Shown here in pieces: positions 9,380 to 18,057 of a stretch of DNA of 64,000 nucleotides (the stretch's first letter is position 1; each line of letters begins with the position of its first letter). The DNA comes from Cesiribacter sp. SM1 (GTDB lineage Bacteria > Bacteroidota > Bacteroidia > Cytophagales > Cyclobacteriaceae), in contig NZ_JAHXBU010000046.1 of assembly GCF_020178975.1 (NCBI RefSeq), forward strand, positions 124,001-188,000, in the 5' to 3' direction. The position numbers and the translations under genes were made by a program. Below the pieces are notes generated by a model. That model ran no database searches. It worked only from the letters and a program-made list of their open reading frames with translations, and had not been told where the DNA came from.

Positions 9380-10108
9380 TCAGGGGAGAAATAATATACG
9401 CTCAAAAATTACTTTTTTCACATAGAGCGTGCGCATAAAATAGATGTTGAGCAAAACAATATAGCTGTACCAGCTCCGCCTAAAAAAACCTGCCCTAGAC
9501 ACAAAGCGCGAGAGGTAATCTTTAGCAAAAAGAATATGCCTGGCTTCTTCGATGTTGTACAGTTCGGAAACCTTACGCAGCACCTTGTACACCGATGGAT
9601 CTTTTCTTAGATAGGTGCCATAAGTATCAGCCATTACTTCTACGGAAAGGCCGGATAGAAACACAGCATCTGATGGCATAAAACGAGCTGTAAAAACACC
9701 CACAAACTTATGCATGGCAGTAGGCTTTACCGGCTCCCCACCAAGTCTTAAAATTGCCTGCGTAAACATATCCTGGTGCCGAAACTCCTCGATCAGCTCC
9801 CGAAGCAGAAAACGGTACTCCAGCGAATCGGGCATAAGTGTAAGAATGTACCTGTTCATGAACAGGCAGAAGAGACCTTCGCTCCAGGCGTAGGAAAACA
9901 TCACCTGCACCACCTCATGCCTGCCCAGTTCTAATTTTTGCTGTCTGCTTAAAGTGTCGTAAAGCGGATCGCCATACAGAGAGCTTAATTTTTCGCTAAG
10001 GTAAATGTCATTTTCAGAGGGCTCTTCCTGCCAGGGCACAAAAACTTCCGGCAGCAAAGGTTTGGTTTTACTGATCTTGATGAGCCGCTCAATTTGCTCT
10101 GCTTGCAT
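9380..10108 (-). CDS. AurF-type diiron oxygenase, C-terminally shortened
   Basis: The 242-residue product resembles the p-aminobenzoate N-oxygenase AurF family of ferritin-like diiron enzymes. Likely iron ligands lie in SYAWSEGLF, LIEEFRHQDMF (ExxH), the helix LSVEVMADT, and NIEEARHILF (ExxRH). The chain stops soon after NIYFMRTLYVKKVIFER, reading LFLP then TGA, whereas AurF relatives are usually about 300 residues or longer; I infer that a C-terminal tail is lost. The end abuts the truncated epimerase remnant, suggesting one deletion joined the two. The substrate is unknown. The diiron core appears intact, so activity is possible. Confidence 0.75.
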   Translation of the reverse strand: MQAEQIERLIKISKTKPLLPEVFVPWQEEPSENDIYLSEKLSSLYGDPLYDTLSRQQKLELGRHEVVQVMFSYAWSEGLFCLFMNRYILTLMPDSLEYRFLLRELIEEFRHQDMFTQAILRLGGEPVKPTAMHKFVGVFTARFMPSDAVFLSGLSVEVMADTYGTYLRKDPSVYKVLRKVSELYNIEEARHILFAKDYLSRFVSRAGFFRRSWYSYIVLLNIYFMRTLYVKKVIFERILFLP

Positions 10109-10293
10109 TTAATAAAGATGTACATTAAATATAAGAAGATTTTCAGCATAAACAAACTTTTACCCTTAGTACCCAAAACATCAGAGGGATTCAGGAGTTA
10201 AACCAGGCCTAAACATAAAAGACAACTGAAGTTCTTGAGGTTAATAAAGTTTTGCAGCAGCCTGATGCGAGATTCCTCAGCTGAATAGCAGCG

Positions 10294-10980
10294 CTATCTG
10301 CGCCGGTAACCAAGCCCCAGCAGCGTATGCATGGCTACATTTGGCACCTGGGCAAAGCCACCTCCTGAGAGCGGCATGCGGGCCCATGCTGCTGTAAACT
10401 TGGCCTCCGGGTTAATAAAAAAATGGTCTCCCAGAGCTAACCTTCGGGACACAGTAAACTGCATACTAACTCCCGATAGATGGTAGCCCCCTCCCAGGAA
10501 GCTTTTTACCGGGTTAATGGCTTTCCCCCTGATGCGCCCTTCAGGATGCCCGATTACCAGCCCCAGACCCAGCCTGAAAACCAAGGGTGCAGCAGGTTCC
10601 GTAAGCATGCGGCTTACATAGGCAAGGTTGTAGCCATGCGATACCTCAAAATGCTCTATTCCCGGTGGCGGATTCTGCAGGTATAACTTATGATGCACCA
10701 GCTCAGCACTCCATTGCCTGTAGCCCAGGCGATAGGCATAATAGGGAGAGCCCTTCCAGGGACGGGTGCTGTAGCGGGCTCGAAACTGTAAAGGATCTTC
10801 ACCAGGCTGCTCAATGCGCAGCGGCATAGGCATACTCCAGGCAGTACCTGCAAATATCTCTGCCGACCAGCTTTGTGCTTTTGCCCGGTATATGGGGCAA
10901 ATCATAAGCCCGCCCAGCATGCAGCAGCCGGCCAATAAACGCATTACCACAGCTATAAACCTAGTATTTTTTGCCTCCAT
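10294..10980 (-). CDS. small outer-membrane beta-barrel-like protein, unknown function
   Basis: The product is 228 residues. Residues 1-36 form a signal peptide (RLLAGCCMLGGLMICPIYRAKAQ). The mature chain has alternating hydrophobic and polar strands with aromatic girdle residues (YYAYRLGYRQW, HGYNLAYVS, VFRLGLGLVIG) and ends in LLGLGYRRR, consistent with an 8-strand barrel or similar outer membrane protein. No named family is recognised. It is transcribed away from the 83-residue gene at 11149. Confidence 0.7.
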   Translation of the reverse strand: MEAKNTRFIAVVMRLLAGCCMLGGLMICPIYRAKAQSWSAEIFAGTAWSMPMPLRIEQPGEDPLQFRARYSTRPWKGSPYYAYRLGYRQWSAELVHHKLYLQNPPPGIEHFEVSHGYNLAYVSRMLTEPAAPLVFRLGLGLVIGHPEGRIRGKAINPVKSFLGGGYHLSGVSMQFTVSRRLALGDHFFINPEAKFTAAWARMPLSGGGFAQVPNVAMHTLLGLGYRRR

Positions 10981-11148
10981 ACAAGCTAAAAGCTATTGTA
11001 ACCTTTTATGTTTCAGCACTCATACACCAGCAGACAAGTGCGGCTGCAGAAGCAGTCAGACAAAACCAGCCAAATTGAAATCCGTACTAGATGCCTATCA
11101 TGCTTGGTGCAGCAGCAGCTACACCTAAACCAAACCATAAAGAGCCAG

Positions 11149-11400
11149 ATGGAACAAAGAGAAGTAACCGACCAGGAAGGAACAAGCTGGACCTGTGTCC
11201 AGGCATTTGCAGGCGTTTCAGGAGCACTTGCCGAAAAAGCAAAAGAACTTTCAGAGGATAAAAACCATAAAGTACCGGTGGTATGCACCCCCAGGGGCGG
11301 CGCGCAGTCGGTAAGGCTGGAGCTAGCAAATGACTGGCTGCAGGAGCTTAAAGATGAAGAACTGATATCGGCTATTGCAAAGGCACAGAGGGAGCAGTAA
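11149..11400 (+). CDS. small conserved-looking cytoplasmic protein, unknown function
   Basis: I prefer the ATG at 11149 (83 residues) to an upstream start at 11008, because the added N-terminus is of low complexity and overlaps the divergent leader. The protein reads MEQREVTDQEGTSWTCVQA and continues with acidic and polar segments, PVVCTPRGGAQSVRLELA and a C-terminal helix. It lacks a signal peptide or membrane segment. Small proteins of this pattern occur in Bacteroidota, but I cannot name a family with a known role. The arrangement of two cysteines (WTCVQ, VVCTP) is noticeable. Confidence 0.65.
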   Translation: MEQREVTDQEGTSWTCVQAFAGVSGALAEKAKELSEDKNHKVPVVCTPRGGAQSVRLELANDWLQELKDEELISAIAKAQREQ

Positions 11401-11694
11401 AGATTGAGCACCCCTTCCGTAGCCTTCTTCTCCTCCAGGAGAGGGGGATTTGGCCGCCACAGCAGGATAAAGCAATGCTTGATTGATGACTGTTCTGGAA
11501 GCGCATTTCCCCACAGGAGAGGTAATGAATCTCTCTGCCGTGCTTCCCCGATGTAGAAACACCTCCGCTGGTCGCCCCTTGCACAGAAGTACCATTGCTA
11601 TGCAGCCCCACAATAATTCCTCAACTGCCAGGGCAATGCTGAACTTAAAGGGTAAATTTGCTGGTTAACCTACAGCGCCCGAAAGAACAAAGCC
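11401..11694. other. GC-rich non-coding segment, possible dispersed repeat
   Basis: The 294 bp between the 83-residue gene and the radical SAM gene contain no supported coding frame. The first 60 bp include a near-palindrome (CTCCTCCAGGAG region at about 11430-11445) and a GC-rich stretch that looks unlike the AT-rich spacers elsewhere in the window. This could be a copy of a dispersed intergenic repeat, but only one copy is seen here. Confidence 0.35.
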
Positions 11695-13893
11695 TTGAGC
11701 CAGAAATTACTGCTGATAACGCCCCCTTTTACCCAGCTGAATACGCCCTACCCCGCTACGGCATATCTAAAGGGTTTTCTGAATACGAAAAACATCCCTT
11801 CGTACCAGACCGACCTGGGCATTGAGGTAATCCTGGCGCTATTTTCTGCCAGTGGGTTTAAGGCACTGTTCAAAGAAGTTGCCACCAAAGAGGCTACACT
11901 TACCCCCAACAGCCGCCGCATACTGGCCCTGCAGAAAGAATACATCCGCACCATTGACCTGGTGATTGATTTTCTGCAGGATAATAACCCAACCCTCGGC
12001 CATGTTATCTGCGAAGGCAATTACCTGCCTGAGGCCTCCCGCTTTGAACAGCTCGACGACCTGGAGTGGGCTTTTGGTACCATGGGCACCCGCGACAAAG
12101 CCCGGCACCTGGCCACCCTTTACCTCGAAGATATTTCCGACCTGATTGTAGAGGCTATTGATCCCTATTTTGGCTTTAGCCGCTATGCCGAACGCCTGGG
12201 GCGCTCCGCTAACAGCTTTGATGAGCTGCACGAGGCACTGCAGGCCTCTCACAGCTTTATCGTAGATATTATGCTGGACCTGCTAAAGCAGAAAATTGAG
12301 CAGGAAAAACCTACCCTGGTTGCCCTGTCGGTACCCTTCCCGGGCAATTTGTTTGGTGCATTTAAATGCGGCCAGTGGATTAAGCATCACTATCCCGAAA
12401 TAAAAATAGTAATGGGCGGAGGCTTTCCGAATACCGAGCTCCGCTCCCTTTCAGAGACACGGGTTTTTGAATATGTAGATTTTATTTGTCTTGATGACGG
12501 AGAGGCACCCATATACCACCTGATTGAGTACCTGGATGGCAAACGCCCCCTTGAGCAGCTGAAAAGAACTTTTGCACTACAGGAGGGCAAAGTGGTGTAT
12601 TTTAACGGCAGTCCGGAAAAAGACTACCCGCAGCGTGAAGTAGGCACCCCCGATTACTCGGATTTCCCACTTGACAGCTTTCTATCGGTGATTGAAATTG
12701 CCAACCCCATGCACCGGCTCTGGAGCGACGGTCGCTGGAACAAGCTTACGCTTGCCCACGGCTGCTACTGGGGCAAGTGCACCTTCTGCGATGTTTCCCT
12801 GGATTATATCAAGCGCTATGAACCTGTTACCGCAGCCCTGCTATGCAACCGCATGGAGGAGATCATTGCACAAACCGGGCAGAATGGCTTTCACTTTGTA
12901 GATGAGGCTGCACCCCCTGCACTGCTGCGGGAGCTGGCACTGGAAATTATTCGGCGTGGCCTCACCGTTGTGTGGTGGACCAACATCCGTTTTGAAAAAA
13001 GCTTTACCCGTGATCTCTGCATACTCCTGAAGGAATCGGGCTGCATAGCCATATCAGGCGGTCTGGAGGTTGCCTCTGACAGGCTGCTGACCCTCATTAA
13101 AAAAGGTGTTACCATTGCGCAGGTTACGCGGGTGGCCGACAACCTCACCCAGGCGGGTATTATGGTGCACGCCTACCTCATGTACGGCTTCCCTACCCAA
13201 ACCGCACAGGAAACCATCGATTCTCTGGAGGTGGTGCGCCAGCTTTTCATGAATGGTGTGGTACAATCTGGTTTCTGGCACCAGTTTGCCATGACCGCCC
13301 ACAGCCCTATTGGCCTGAACCCCGAACTGTTTAAGGTTAGAAAAGCCACTGCAGAGGTTGGCACTTTTGCCAACAATGACATTGTGCACCTGGATAGCAT
13401 TGGTGCTGATCATGATGCCTTCAGCGAAGGGCTCAAGAAATCGCTCTTCAACTATATGCATGGCATCTGCTTTGAATTTTCGCTCGACAAATGGTTTAAT
13501 TTTAAAGTGCCCCGTACCACCATACCGCCAAACCATATTGAAAGAATCTTAGCCACCGAAGAAACAGCACTGCCTAAGCCAAATGCCAAAATAGTATGGC
13601 TGGGAAACACCCCTGCCATCCGCAGCTTCAGCAAAAGCAAAAAGGGCAAGAGCATCGCCATGGCAGAACTTAGCTTTGTCAATAAGAAGGAAGATTTTAA
13701 CCTGCAACTGCAGGAGGATTGGGGCCGCTGGTTAGCCGCGCTGCTCCCCGCACTTATGCCCGACGGTTCCCGGACTTATACATTTGCAGAACTGGAAGCC
13801 GATTTTCAGCAACAGGAGCTGGGCAGTTTTCATGTGTTCTGGTACAGCAATACCACTAAAGAACTTAGGGAGCGGGGCTTATTAGTGCTGTAA
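11695..13893 (+). CDS. B12-binding-domain-type radical SAM protein
   Basis: The product is 732 residues, starting at a TTG: the in-frame stop at 11653 is followed by no ATG or GTG before the conserved opening SQKLLLITPPFTQLNTPYPA. Residues about 1-300 resemble the cobalamin-binding-like domain of this family (VALSVPFPGN, MGGGFPNTELR, ICLDDGEAPIY). The radical SAM domain follows, with the [4Fe-4S] cysteines C357, C362 and C365 in HGCYWGKCTFCDVS. The spacing is CX4CX2C instead of the common CX3CX2C. SAM-binding glycines appear in AISGGLEVAS. A C-terminal domain of about 200 residues has no assigned role. Substrate is unknown and neighbours give no hint. Confidence 0.85.
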   Translation: MSQKLLLITPPFTQLNTPYPATAYLKGFLNTKNIPSYQTDLGIEVILALFSASGFKALFKEVATKEATLTPNSRRILALQKEYIRTIDLVIDFLQDNNPTLGHVICEGNYLPEASRFEQLDDLEWAFGTMGTRDKARHLATLYLEDISDLIVEAIDPYFGFSRYAERLGRSANSFDELHEALQASHSFIVDIMLDLLKQKIEQEKPTLVALSVPFPGNLFGAFKCGQWIKHHYPEIKIVMGGGFPNTELRSLSETRVFEYVDFICLDDGEAPIYHLIEYLDGKRPLEQLKRTFALQEGKVVYFNGSPEKDYPQREVGTPDYSDFPLDSFLSVIEIANPMHRLWSDGRWNKLTLAHGCYWGKCTFCDVSLDYIKRYEPVTAALLCNRMEEIIAQTGQNGFHFVDEAAPPALLRELALEIIRRGLTVVWWTNIRFEKSFTRDLCILLKESGCIAISGGLEVASDRLLTLIKKGVTIAQVTRVADNLTQAGIMVHAYLMYGFPTQTAQETIDSLEVVRQLFMNGVVQSGFWHQFAMTAHSPIGLNPELFKVRKATAEVGTFANNDIVHLDSIGADHDAFSEGLKKSLFNYMHGICFEFSLDKWFNFKVPRTTIPPNHIERILATEETALPKPNAKIVWLGNTPAIRSFSKSKKGKSIAMAELSFVNKKEDFNLQLQEDWGRWLAALLPALMPDGSRTYTFAELEADFQQQELGSFHVFWYSNTTKELRERGLLVL

Positions 13894-13950
13894 TTCCAAC
13901 AGTTTTTGCTTTGCTTTGTATAATCTATAAGAGCCCGAAACAAGAGAGAA

Positions 13951-14199
13951 ATGTCAGCAGAACAACAACCCAACAACCCCTTACACGGCAAAACACTGGA
14001 AGCCATACTCAACGAACTGGTAGACCGCTATGGATGGGAAACTTTGGGTTCTCTGATCAACATTCGCTGCTTTAATGAAAACCCCAGCATAAAGTCCAGC
14101 CTCAAGTTCCTGCGTACTACCCCATGGGCCCGGCAGAAGGTAGAGGATCTGTATGTAAGAACTGTAACTACTCCTAAATTCTTTAGGAGAGAATCTTAA
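13951..14199 (+). CDS. VF530-type (DUF2132) small protein
   Basis: This 82-residue protein contains [20 protein letters not shown] followed by [20 protein letters not shown] and [13 protein letters not shown], the signature of the VF530/DUF2132 family, small all-helical proteins reported as DNA-binding. It starts at ATG 13951 and ends with a short non-conserved tail. It lies between the radical SAM gene and the DEAD-box helicase on the same strand. Family is clear; role in the cell is not. Confidence 0.88.
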   Translation: MSAEQQPNNPLHGKTLEAILNELVDRYGWETLGSLINIRCFNENPSIKSSLKFLRTTPWARQKVEDLYVRTVTTPKFFRRES

Positions 14200-14297
14200 C
14201 ATAGCCTTCCCTAGCCGGTATATGATGGCCTTAGAAGGGCACCTCTCGTTAACTAAGCTATGTTAGTGCTATATTTACCATTATTTTTTGATGTACC

Positions 14298-15539
14298 ATG
14301 AAGTTTGATGATTACCCCCTGGCCCCCGAAATTAAAAAAAGCCTGGCAGAACTGGGCTTTAAACGGCCTACCGATATACAGTACAAGTCCATCCCTCCTA
14401 TTGTAAAAGGAGAAGATGTGCTGGCAATTGCTCAGACTGGCACCGGAAAAACTGCTGCTTTTGCCATTCCGGTACTGCATATGCTGCATGAGCAAAAGAA
14501 AAAGGCCAGCCGTGAAGATGGTATCAGGTGCATTATTATGGTACCTACCCGGGAGCTTGCCCTGCAGATTACAGAGGTGTTCGAAACACTAGGGAAATAC
14601 ACTAAAGTAAAAACCTACAGCATTTTTGGCGGGGTGGAACAGGATCCGCAGATCAGCAGGCTGGAAAAAGGTTTTGACATACTCGTAGCCACGCCCGGCC
14701 GTATGTTTGACCTGGTAAGTCAGGGCCACCTGAAGCTACACCGTATCCAGATCCTGATCCTGGACGAAGCCGACCATATGCTGGACCTGGGCTTTTTGCG
14801 CGACATCCAGGACCTGATGCACGTAATACCACGCCAGCGGCAAACGCTTTTCTTTTCGGCCACCATCAATGAAACCATAAAAAAGCTGGCCTATTCGCTG
14901 GTGCGCAATGCCATTCGCATCCAGATCTCACCGAAAGATCCGGTTGCCAAAAACATCAATCATGCTGTGGCCTTTGTGGAGATGGACGACAAGCGGTTTT
15001 TCCTGGAGCGCGTGATCAATGAAAATCCGGACAAGAAGATACTGGTGTTTGTGCGTACCAAGGTGCGCGCCGAACGGGTGCACAAGGCGCTGGAGCGTAT
15101 GAACATCAGGAGCATGACCATTCATGGCGATAAAGAACAGCGTGATCGCCTGCAGGTAATGCAGCAGTTCAGAAGCGGAGAGGTAAAGGTTTTGGTTGCC
15201 ACAGATGTAAGCGCCCGCGGCATTGATATTCCCGGTGTGGATTACGTGGTCAACTACGATTTGCCTGAACAGCCCGAGAACTATGTGCACCGTGTGGGCC
15301 GTACCGGCCGCGGCACCCAGAAAGGCCAGGCTGTTTCTTTTTGCAGCACCGAAGAAAAACCCTTGCTGGAGGAAATTGAAAGCTACCTTGATAAGCCCGT
15401 CATCCGAATGGACATCAGCAAGGAAGCCTATAAAGAAACCCTTGATTTTACCACCGATGTAGACGATAACTGGAAGGCATTGCTGCGGGAGCAGGAGCAG
15501 CTCGAAAACAGCAGCAAAAAGAAGAAAAAAAAGAAGTAG
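14298..15539 (+). CDS. DEAD-box ATP-dependent RNA helicase, RhlE-like
   Basis: The 413-residue product has all helicase motifs in order: the Q-motif region (FKRPTDIQYKSIPPI), motif I AQTGTGKT (45-52), PTRELALQ, TPGR, DEAD near residue 156, SAT, then domain 2 with ATDVSARGID and HRVGRTGR. The C-terminus is a short basic tail of lysines (SSKKKKKKK) encoded by an A-rich tract, a usual RNA-binding tail in this subfamily. It would unwind RNA secondary structure, with roles in ribosome assembly or mRNA decay. It has its own spacing on both sides. A hairpin (tgtatgca at 15541, tgcataca at 15567) follows the stop, without a U-tract. Confidence 0.93.
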   Translation: MKFDDYPLAPEIKKSLAELGFKRPTDIQYKSIPPIVKGEDVLAIAQTGTGKTAAFAIPVLHMLHEQKKKASREDGIRCIIMVPTRELALQITEVFETLGKYTKVKTYSIFGGVEQDPQISRLEKGFDILVATPGRMFDLVSQGHLKLHRIQILILDEADHMLDLGFLRDIQDLMHVIPRQRQTLFFSATINETIKKLAYSLVRNAIRIQISPKDPVAKNINHAVAFVEMDDKRFFLERVINENPDKKILVFVRTKVRAERVHKALERMNIRSMTIHGDKEQRDRLQVMQQFRSGEVKVLVATDVSARGIDIPGVDYVVNYDLPEQPENYVHRVGRTGRGTQKGQAVSFCSTEEKPLLEEIESYLDKPVIRMDISKEAYKETLDFTTDVDDNWKALLREQEQLENSSKKKKKKK

Positions 15540-15642
15540 GTGTATGCACCGCATTCTAACATGCCCTGCATACACCCACTTCTATAGCCGGTTAAACACT
15601 CTCTTTTAAGCTGTAGCCTGCCTACAGTTAAGCAACTGGCTT

Positions 15643-16869
15643 TTAGAAGCCTATCTCTACCTGGAAGCGGTACATCAGCTCATTATTTATCTCTTCTGCT
15701 CTTAAAAGGCTAATGTCGCTTTGCACTTTAACCGTATGGCCGGCTATATATTTAGAGAGGCCAAGGGTATATTGCCTCAGGTCATCTCGCTGGGTTAACA
15801 GCTCTGCATTAATTGAGGTATAACGTCCTGCAATTTCATAGTTATTCTTAAAAACATAGCCTGCCTGAATATTGAAACCTGTACCAGTCTGGAAGGCCCG
15901 GGTAACACTGCCAAATTCGTTGGTTTCAACAACAGGGGTTCCTACAGATTCCTTATCGGCATACTCTGCCATGGCAGAAAAGCCCCTGTATTTGAACATG
16001 GCATCAGCAAAAAATGCTTTGAGGGTACGCTCCTGGTCAAAGAAACTGCCTAACTGTCCGCCCTGCCTGGAGGCACGGTCGTTGTAATCATAAGATACAC
16101 CAACAGATAATTTAGGTGTTTTTTCCCTGGCTAAGTCAGCTCCAAAATAATCACCATCTGCTGTAAACTCTCCAAAGGGAAGCACCTCTACCCTGCCCGT
16201 ATACTCGTATCCCCCCCGGTTATCTACAGCTATGTTACGCCCCTCTCCCATAGAAAGCGCTAGCATTTCGCGGAACACCACATTTCCGGCAGAAAAAGTA
16301 TGATGTAACTGTACACCGGCATCCCGGTCAATATTGTAGCTACTGTTCAGCAGGCTGCGGTCAACAAACTGAAGCTTTTGGGACGAAATAACCCGTTCAC
16401 GGTTGCCCGGCAGTTTGGTCTGTCCGAACCAAACCTCAAAATTTGGAGCAAACTGCCAGCGTAAAACAGCATCCAGAATAATATTGGCAGTGTTATTGAA
16501 TTCACGGCTAATACCGCCACCTATATCTGAGTTACTCAGGCCGAGTTCTATCTTGTACTCCAGGTTTGGGTGATAAGCAAAACCCTCCATTTTAAGGCGG
16601 GCACGGCGCACCAGAAAACGATCGCTGTAACTATCCTCCTGCAAGTCTTGCACCCCCATGTACAGGGTTTGTACACGGGCATTCAGCCTGAGCGAGAAAG
16701 AAGTGTCTGCAGCTACAAACTGTACACCTTTTCCTACCCTTGATTTATTGACTGACTGTGCATTTACTTTTCCGGGAGCAATCCCTATCAGAAAAGAACA
16801 AAAAACAAAAAGAGTAGCTTGCAGCAAAAGCTTTGGCCTGTTACTGCAGAGATTTTTGAATGGGGGCAT
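15643..16869 (-). CDS. phosphate-selective porin O/P family outer membrane protein
   Basis: The 408-residue product has an N-terminal signal peptide (ATLFVFCSFLIGIAPGKVNAQ) and a mature region of amphipathic strands (SLRLNARVQTLYMG, RFLVRRARLKMEGFAYHPN, LEYKIELGLSNSD, FEVWFGQTKLPGNRERV) that matches the OprO/OprP porin family (Pfam Porin_O_P). It ends with a terminal aromatic residue (YRFQVEIGF), the usual outer membrane insertion signal. Role: a trimeric anion or phosphate channel, though many Bacteroidota members have unknown specificity. It is preceded by a long 530-bp leader with an inverted repeat around a promoter-like TAAATTTG. Confidence 0.88.
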   Translation of the reverse strand: MPPFKNLCSNRPKLLLQATLFVFCSFLIGIAPGKVNAQSVNKSRVGKGVQFVAADTSFSLRLNARVQTLYMGVQDLQEDSYSDRFLVRRARLKMEGFAYHPNLEYKIELGLSNSDIGGGISREFNNTANIILDAVLRWQFAPNFEVWFGQTKLPGNRERVISSQKLQFVDRSLLNSSYNIDRDAGVQLHHTFSAGNVVFREMLALSMGEGRNIAVDNRGGYEYTGRVEVLPFGEFTADGDYFGADLAREKTPKLSVGVSYDYNDRASRQGGQLGSFFDQERTLKAFFADAMFKYRGFSAMAEYADKESVGTPVVETNEFGSVTRAFQTGTGFNIQAGYVFKNNYEIAGRYTSINAELLTQRDDLRQYTLGLSKYIAGHTVKVQSDISLLRAEEINNELMYRFQVEIGF

Positions 16870-17398
16870 AATAAGTGTAAAACAGCGACTTAACTTCCTT
16901 GATTAATATGTTTTTAACCAGACTACAGGTTTGTTTCAGATCGGGCCGGTTTGTGTGCTATTTAAATAGTGATGCTGGTGGAAATCTGAAGATGATCATA
17001 CTAAAGCACACTAAGTTTTATAATAAGATTAGCTTCTGGAAGAAAAACTAATGCTTTAGTATCAGGCTGTTCTCAGGCATGGGTTTGATGCATCACTGAG
17101 TGTTGCTGATTCCATAACATTTACTTAACAATTTGATAAAATGAACGGCGCAAATTTACTTAATCTATATTATGTAATTGTTAAGTGAGTATTACTTTGC
17201 GGTGAAAGATTTCCAGACTCCTTTCCCGTAAAAACCAGCTAGCTTTTAACCTGAAAGAAACAACAGGATATGTGTTTGATGAATCCCCCCTGTTCCTGCA
17301 GGCAAAACAAGTTTTACAGGTGTAGAAGAAGTTTTCAAATAGATTTTTAATTTGCAGTCCTGAATAAATAGATCTTTAGTGTTCACAACCCTCAGAGC
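16870..17398. promoter_or_regulatory. divergent intergenic region with inverted repeat and promoter-like box
   Basis: This 529-bp AT-rich region separates the porin gene (minus) from the cupin gene (plus). A perfect 11-bp inverted repeat, ACTTAACAATT (17123-17133) and AATTGTTAAGT (17176-17186), flanks a minus-strand -7-like box TAAATTTG (17151-17158). The right arm lies where a -33 element would sit, so a regulator binding there could control the porin gene. No coding frame was supported. The mapping of promoter and operator is inference. Confidence 0.4.
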
Positions 17399-17902
17399 AT
17401 GAGCAACGAAAGCAAAAAACAGGAGCTGTTTCAGCAAATGGAAAAACAATTAGAGGCCCAGGGCTTCACCATCGACAGAAAAGACCAGGGCCGCCCCTGG
17501 GGTGGTTTTTTTGTAATAAAGGAAGACCAGGCCCAGGCTTTTGCCGACCAGTATTTTGATGGCCTTTCTGTTGATACGCTAAGAATATCTGGCAAATTAA
17601 GCCCCAAGATACTGGTGGTTGCCCCTGAGAAAAGACTTTCGTGGCAATACCACCACCGCCGTGCAGAAATCTGGAAAGTGGTGCAGGGCAAGGTTGGCGT
17701 GGTTACAAGCGATACCGACCAGGAAGGGGAACTTAAGGAGTATAGTCCCGGCGAGCTGATTACCCTCAAACAAGGTGAGCGGCACAGGCTGGTAGGACTT
17801 CAAGACTGGGGTGTACTGGCAGAGATCTGGCAGCATACAGATGCCAGCAACCCATCTGATGAGGATGATATTGTTCGGGTTCAGGATGATTTTGGCAGAT
17901 AG
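17399..17902 (+). CDS. cupin protein of the type II phosphomannose isomerase family
   Basis: The 167-residue product is a single-domain cupin. After an N-terminal helix it reads RPWGGFFVIKED, then KILVVAPEKRLSWQYHHRRAE (cupin motif 1 with HHRRxE) and a second motif containing GERHRLVGLQDWGVLAEIW. The pattern is that of the C-terminal isomerase domain in type II mannose-6-phosphate isomerase/GDP-mannose pyrophosphorylase proteins, here as a stand-alone form. The two histidines and the glutamate would bind a metal. A strong terminator follows at 17936. It could isomerise a sugar phosphate, but it may also be a sugar-binding cupin with no such activity. Confidence 0.78.
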   Translation: MSNESKKQELFQQMEKQLEAQGFTIDRKDQGRPWGGFFVIKEDQAQAFADQYFDGLSVDTLRISGKLSPKILVVAPEKRLSWQYHHRRAEIWKVVQGKVGVVTSDTDQEGELKEYSPGELITLKQGERHRLVGLQDWGVLAEIWQHTDASNPSDEDDIVRVQDDFGR

Positions 17903-17935
17903 CACTTCGTCCTGCTCCAACATACCTAAGCATAC

Positions 17936-17966
17936 AAAGCAGGGCCCTGGCCCTGCTTTCTTTTTT
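17936..17966 (+). terminator. rho-independent terminator after the cupin gene
   Basis: A perfect 11-bp stem, AAAGCAGGGCC (17936-17946) with GGCCCTGCTTT (17949-17959), closes over a 2-nt loop and is followed by CTTTTTT. It is 34 bp after the stop of the cupin gene. Confidence 0.85.
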
Positions 17967-18057
17967 AACAATAAGGCTGCTCTTCATTATAAACCTTCAG
18001 TTTGTTTCTATATATTATCAGCAAGCATGCTTAAGTATTGGTTTCTGATTTCCTGAT

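Noticed and set aside
15541-15574. terminator after the DEAD-box helicase
   Set aside because: The TGTATGCA/TGCATACA pairing has an 18-nt loop and no U-tract on either strand, so it is mentioned only in the gene entry.
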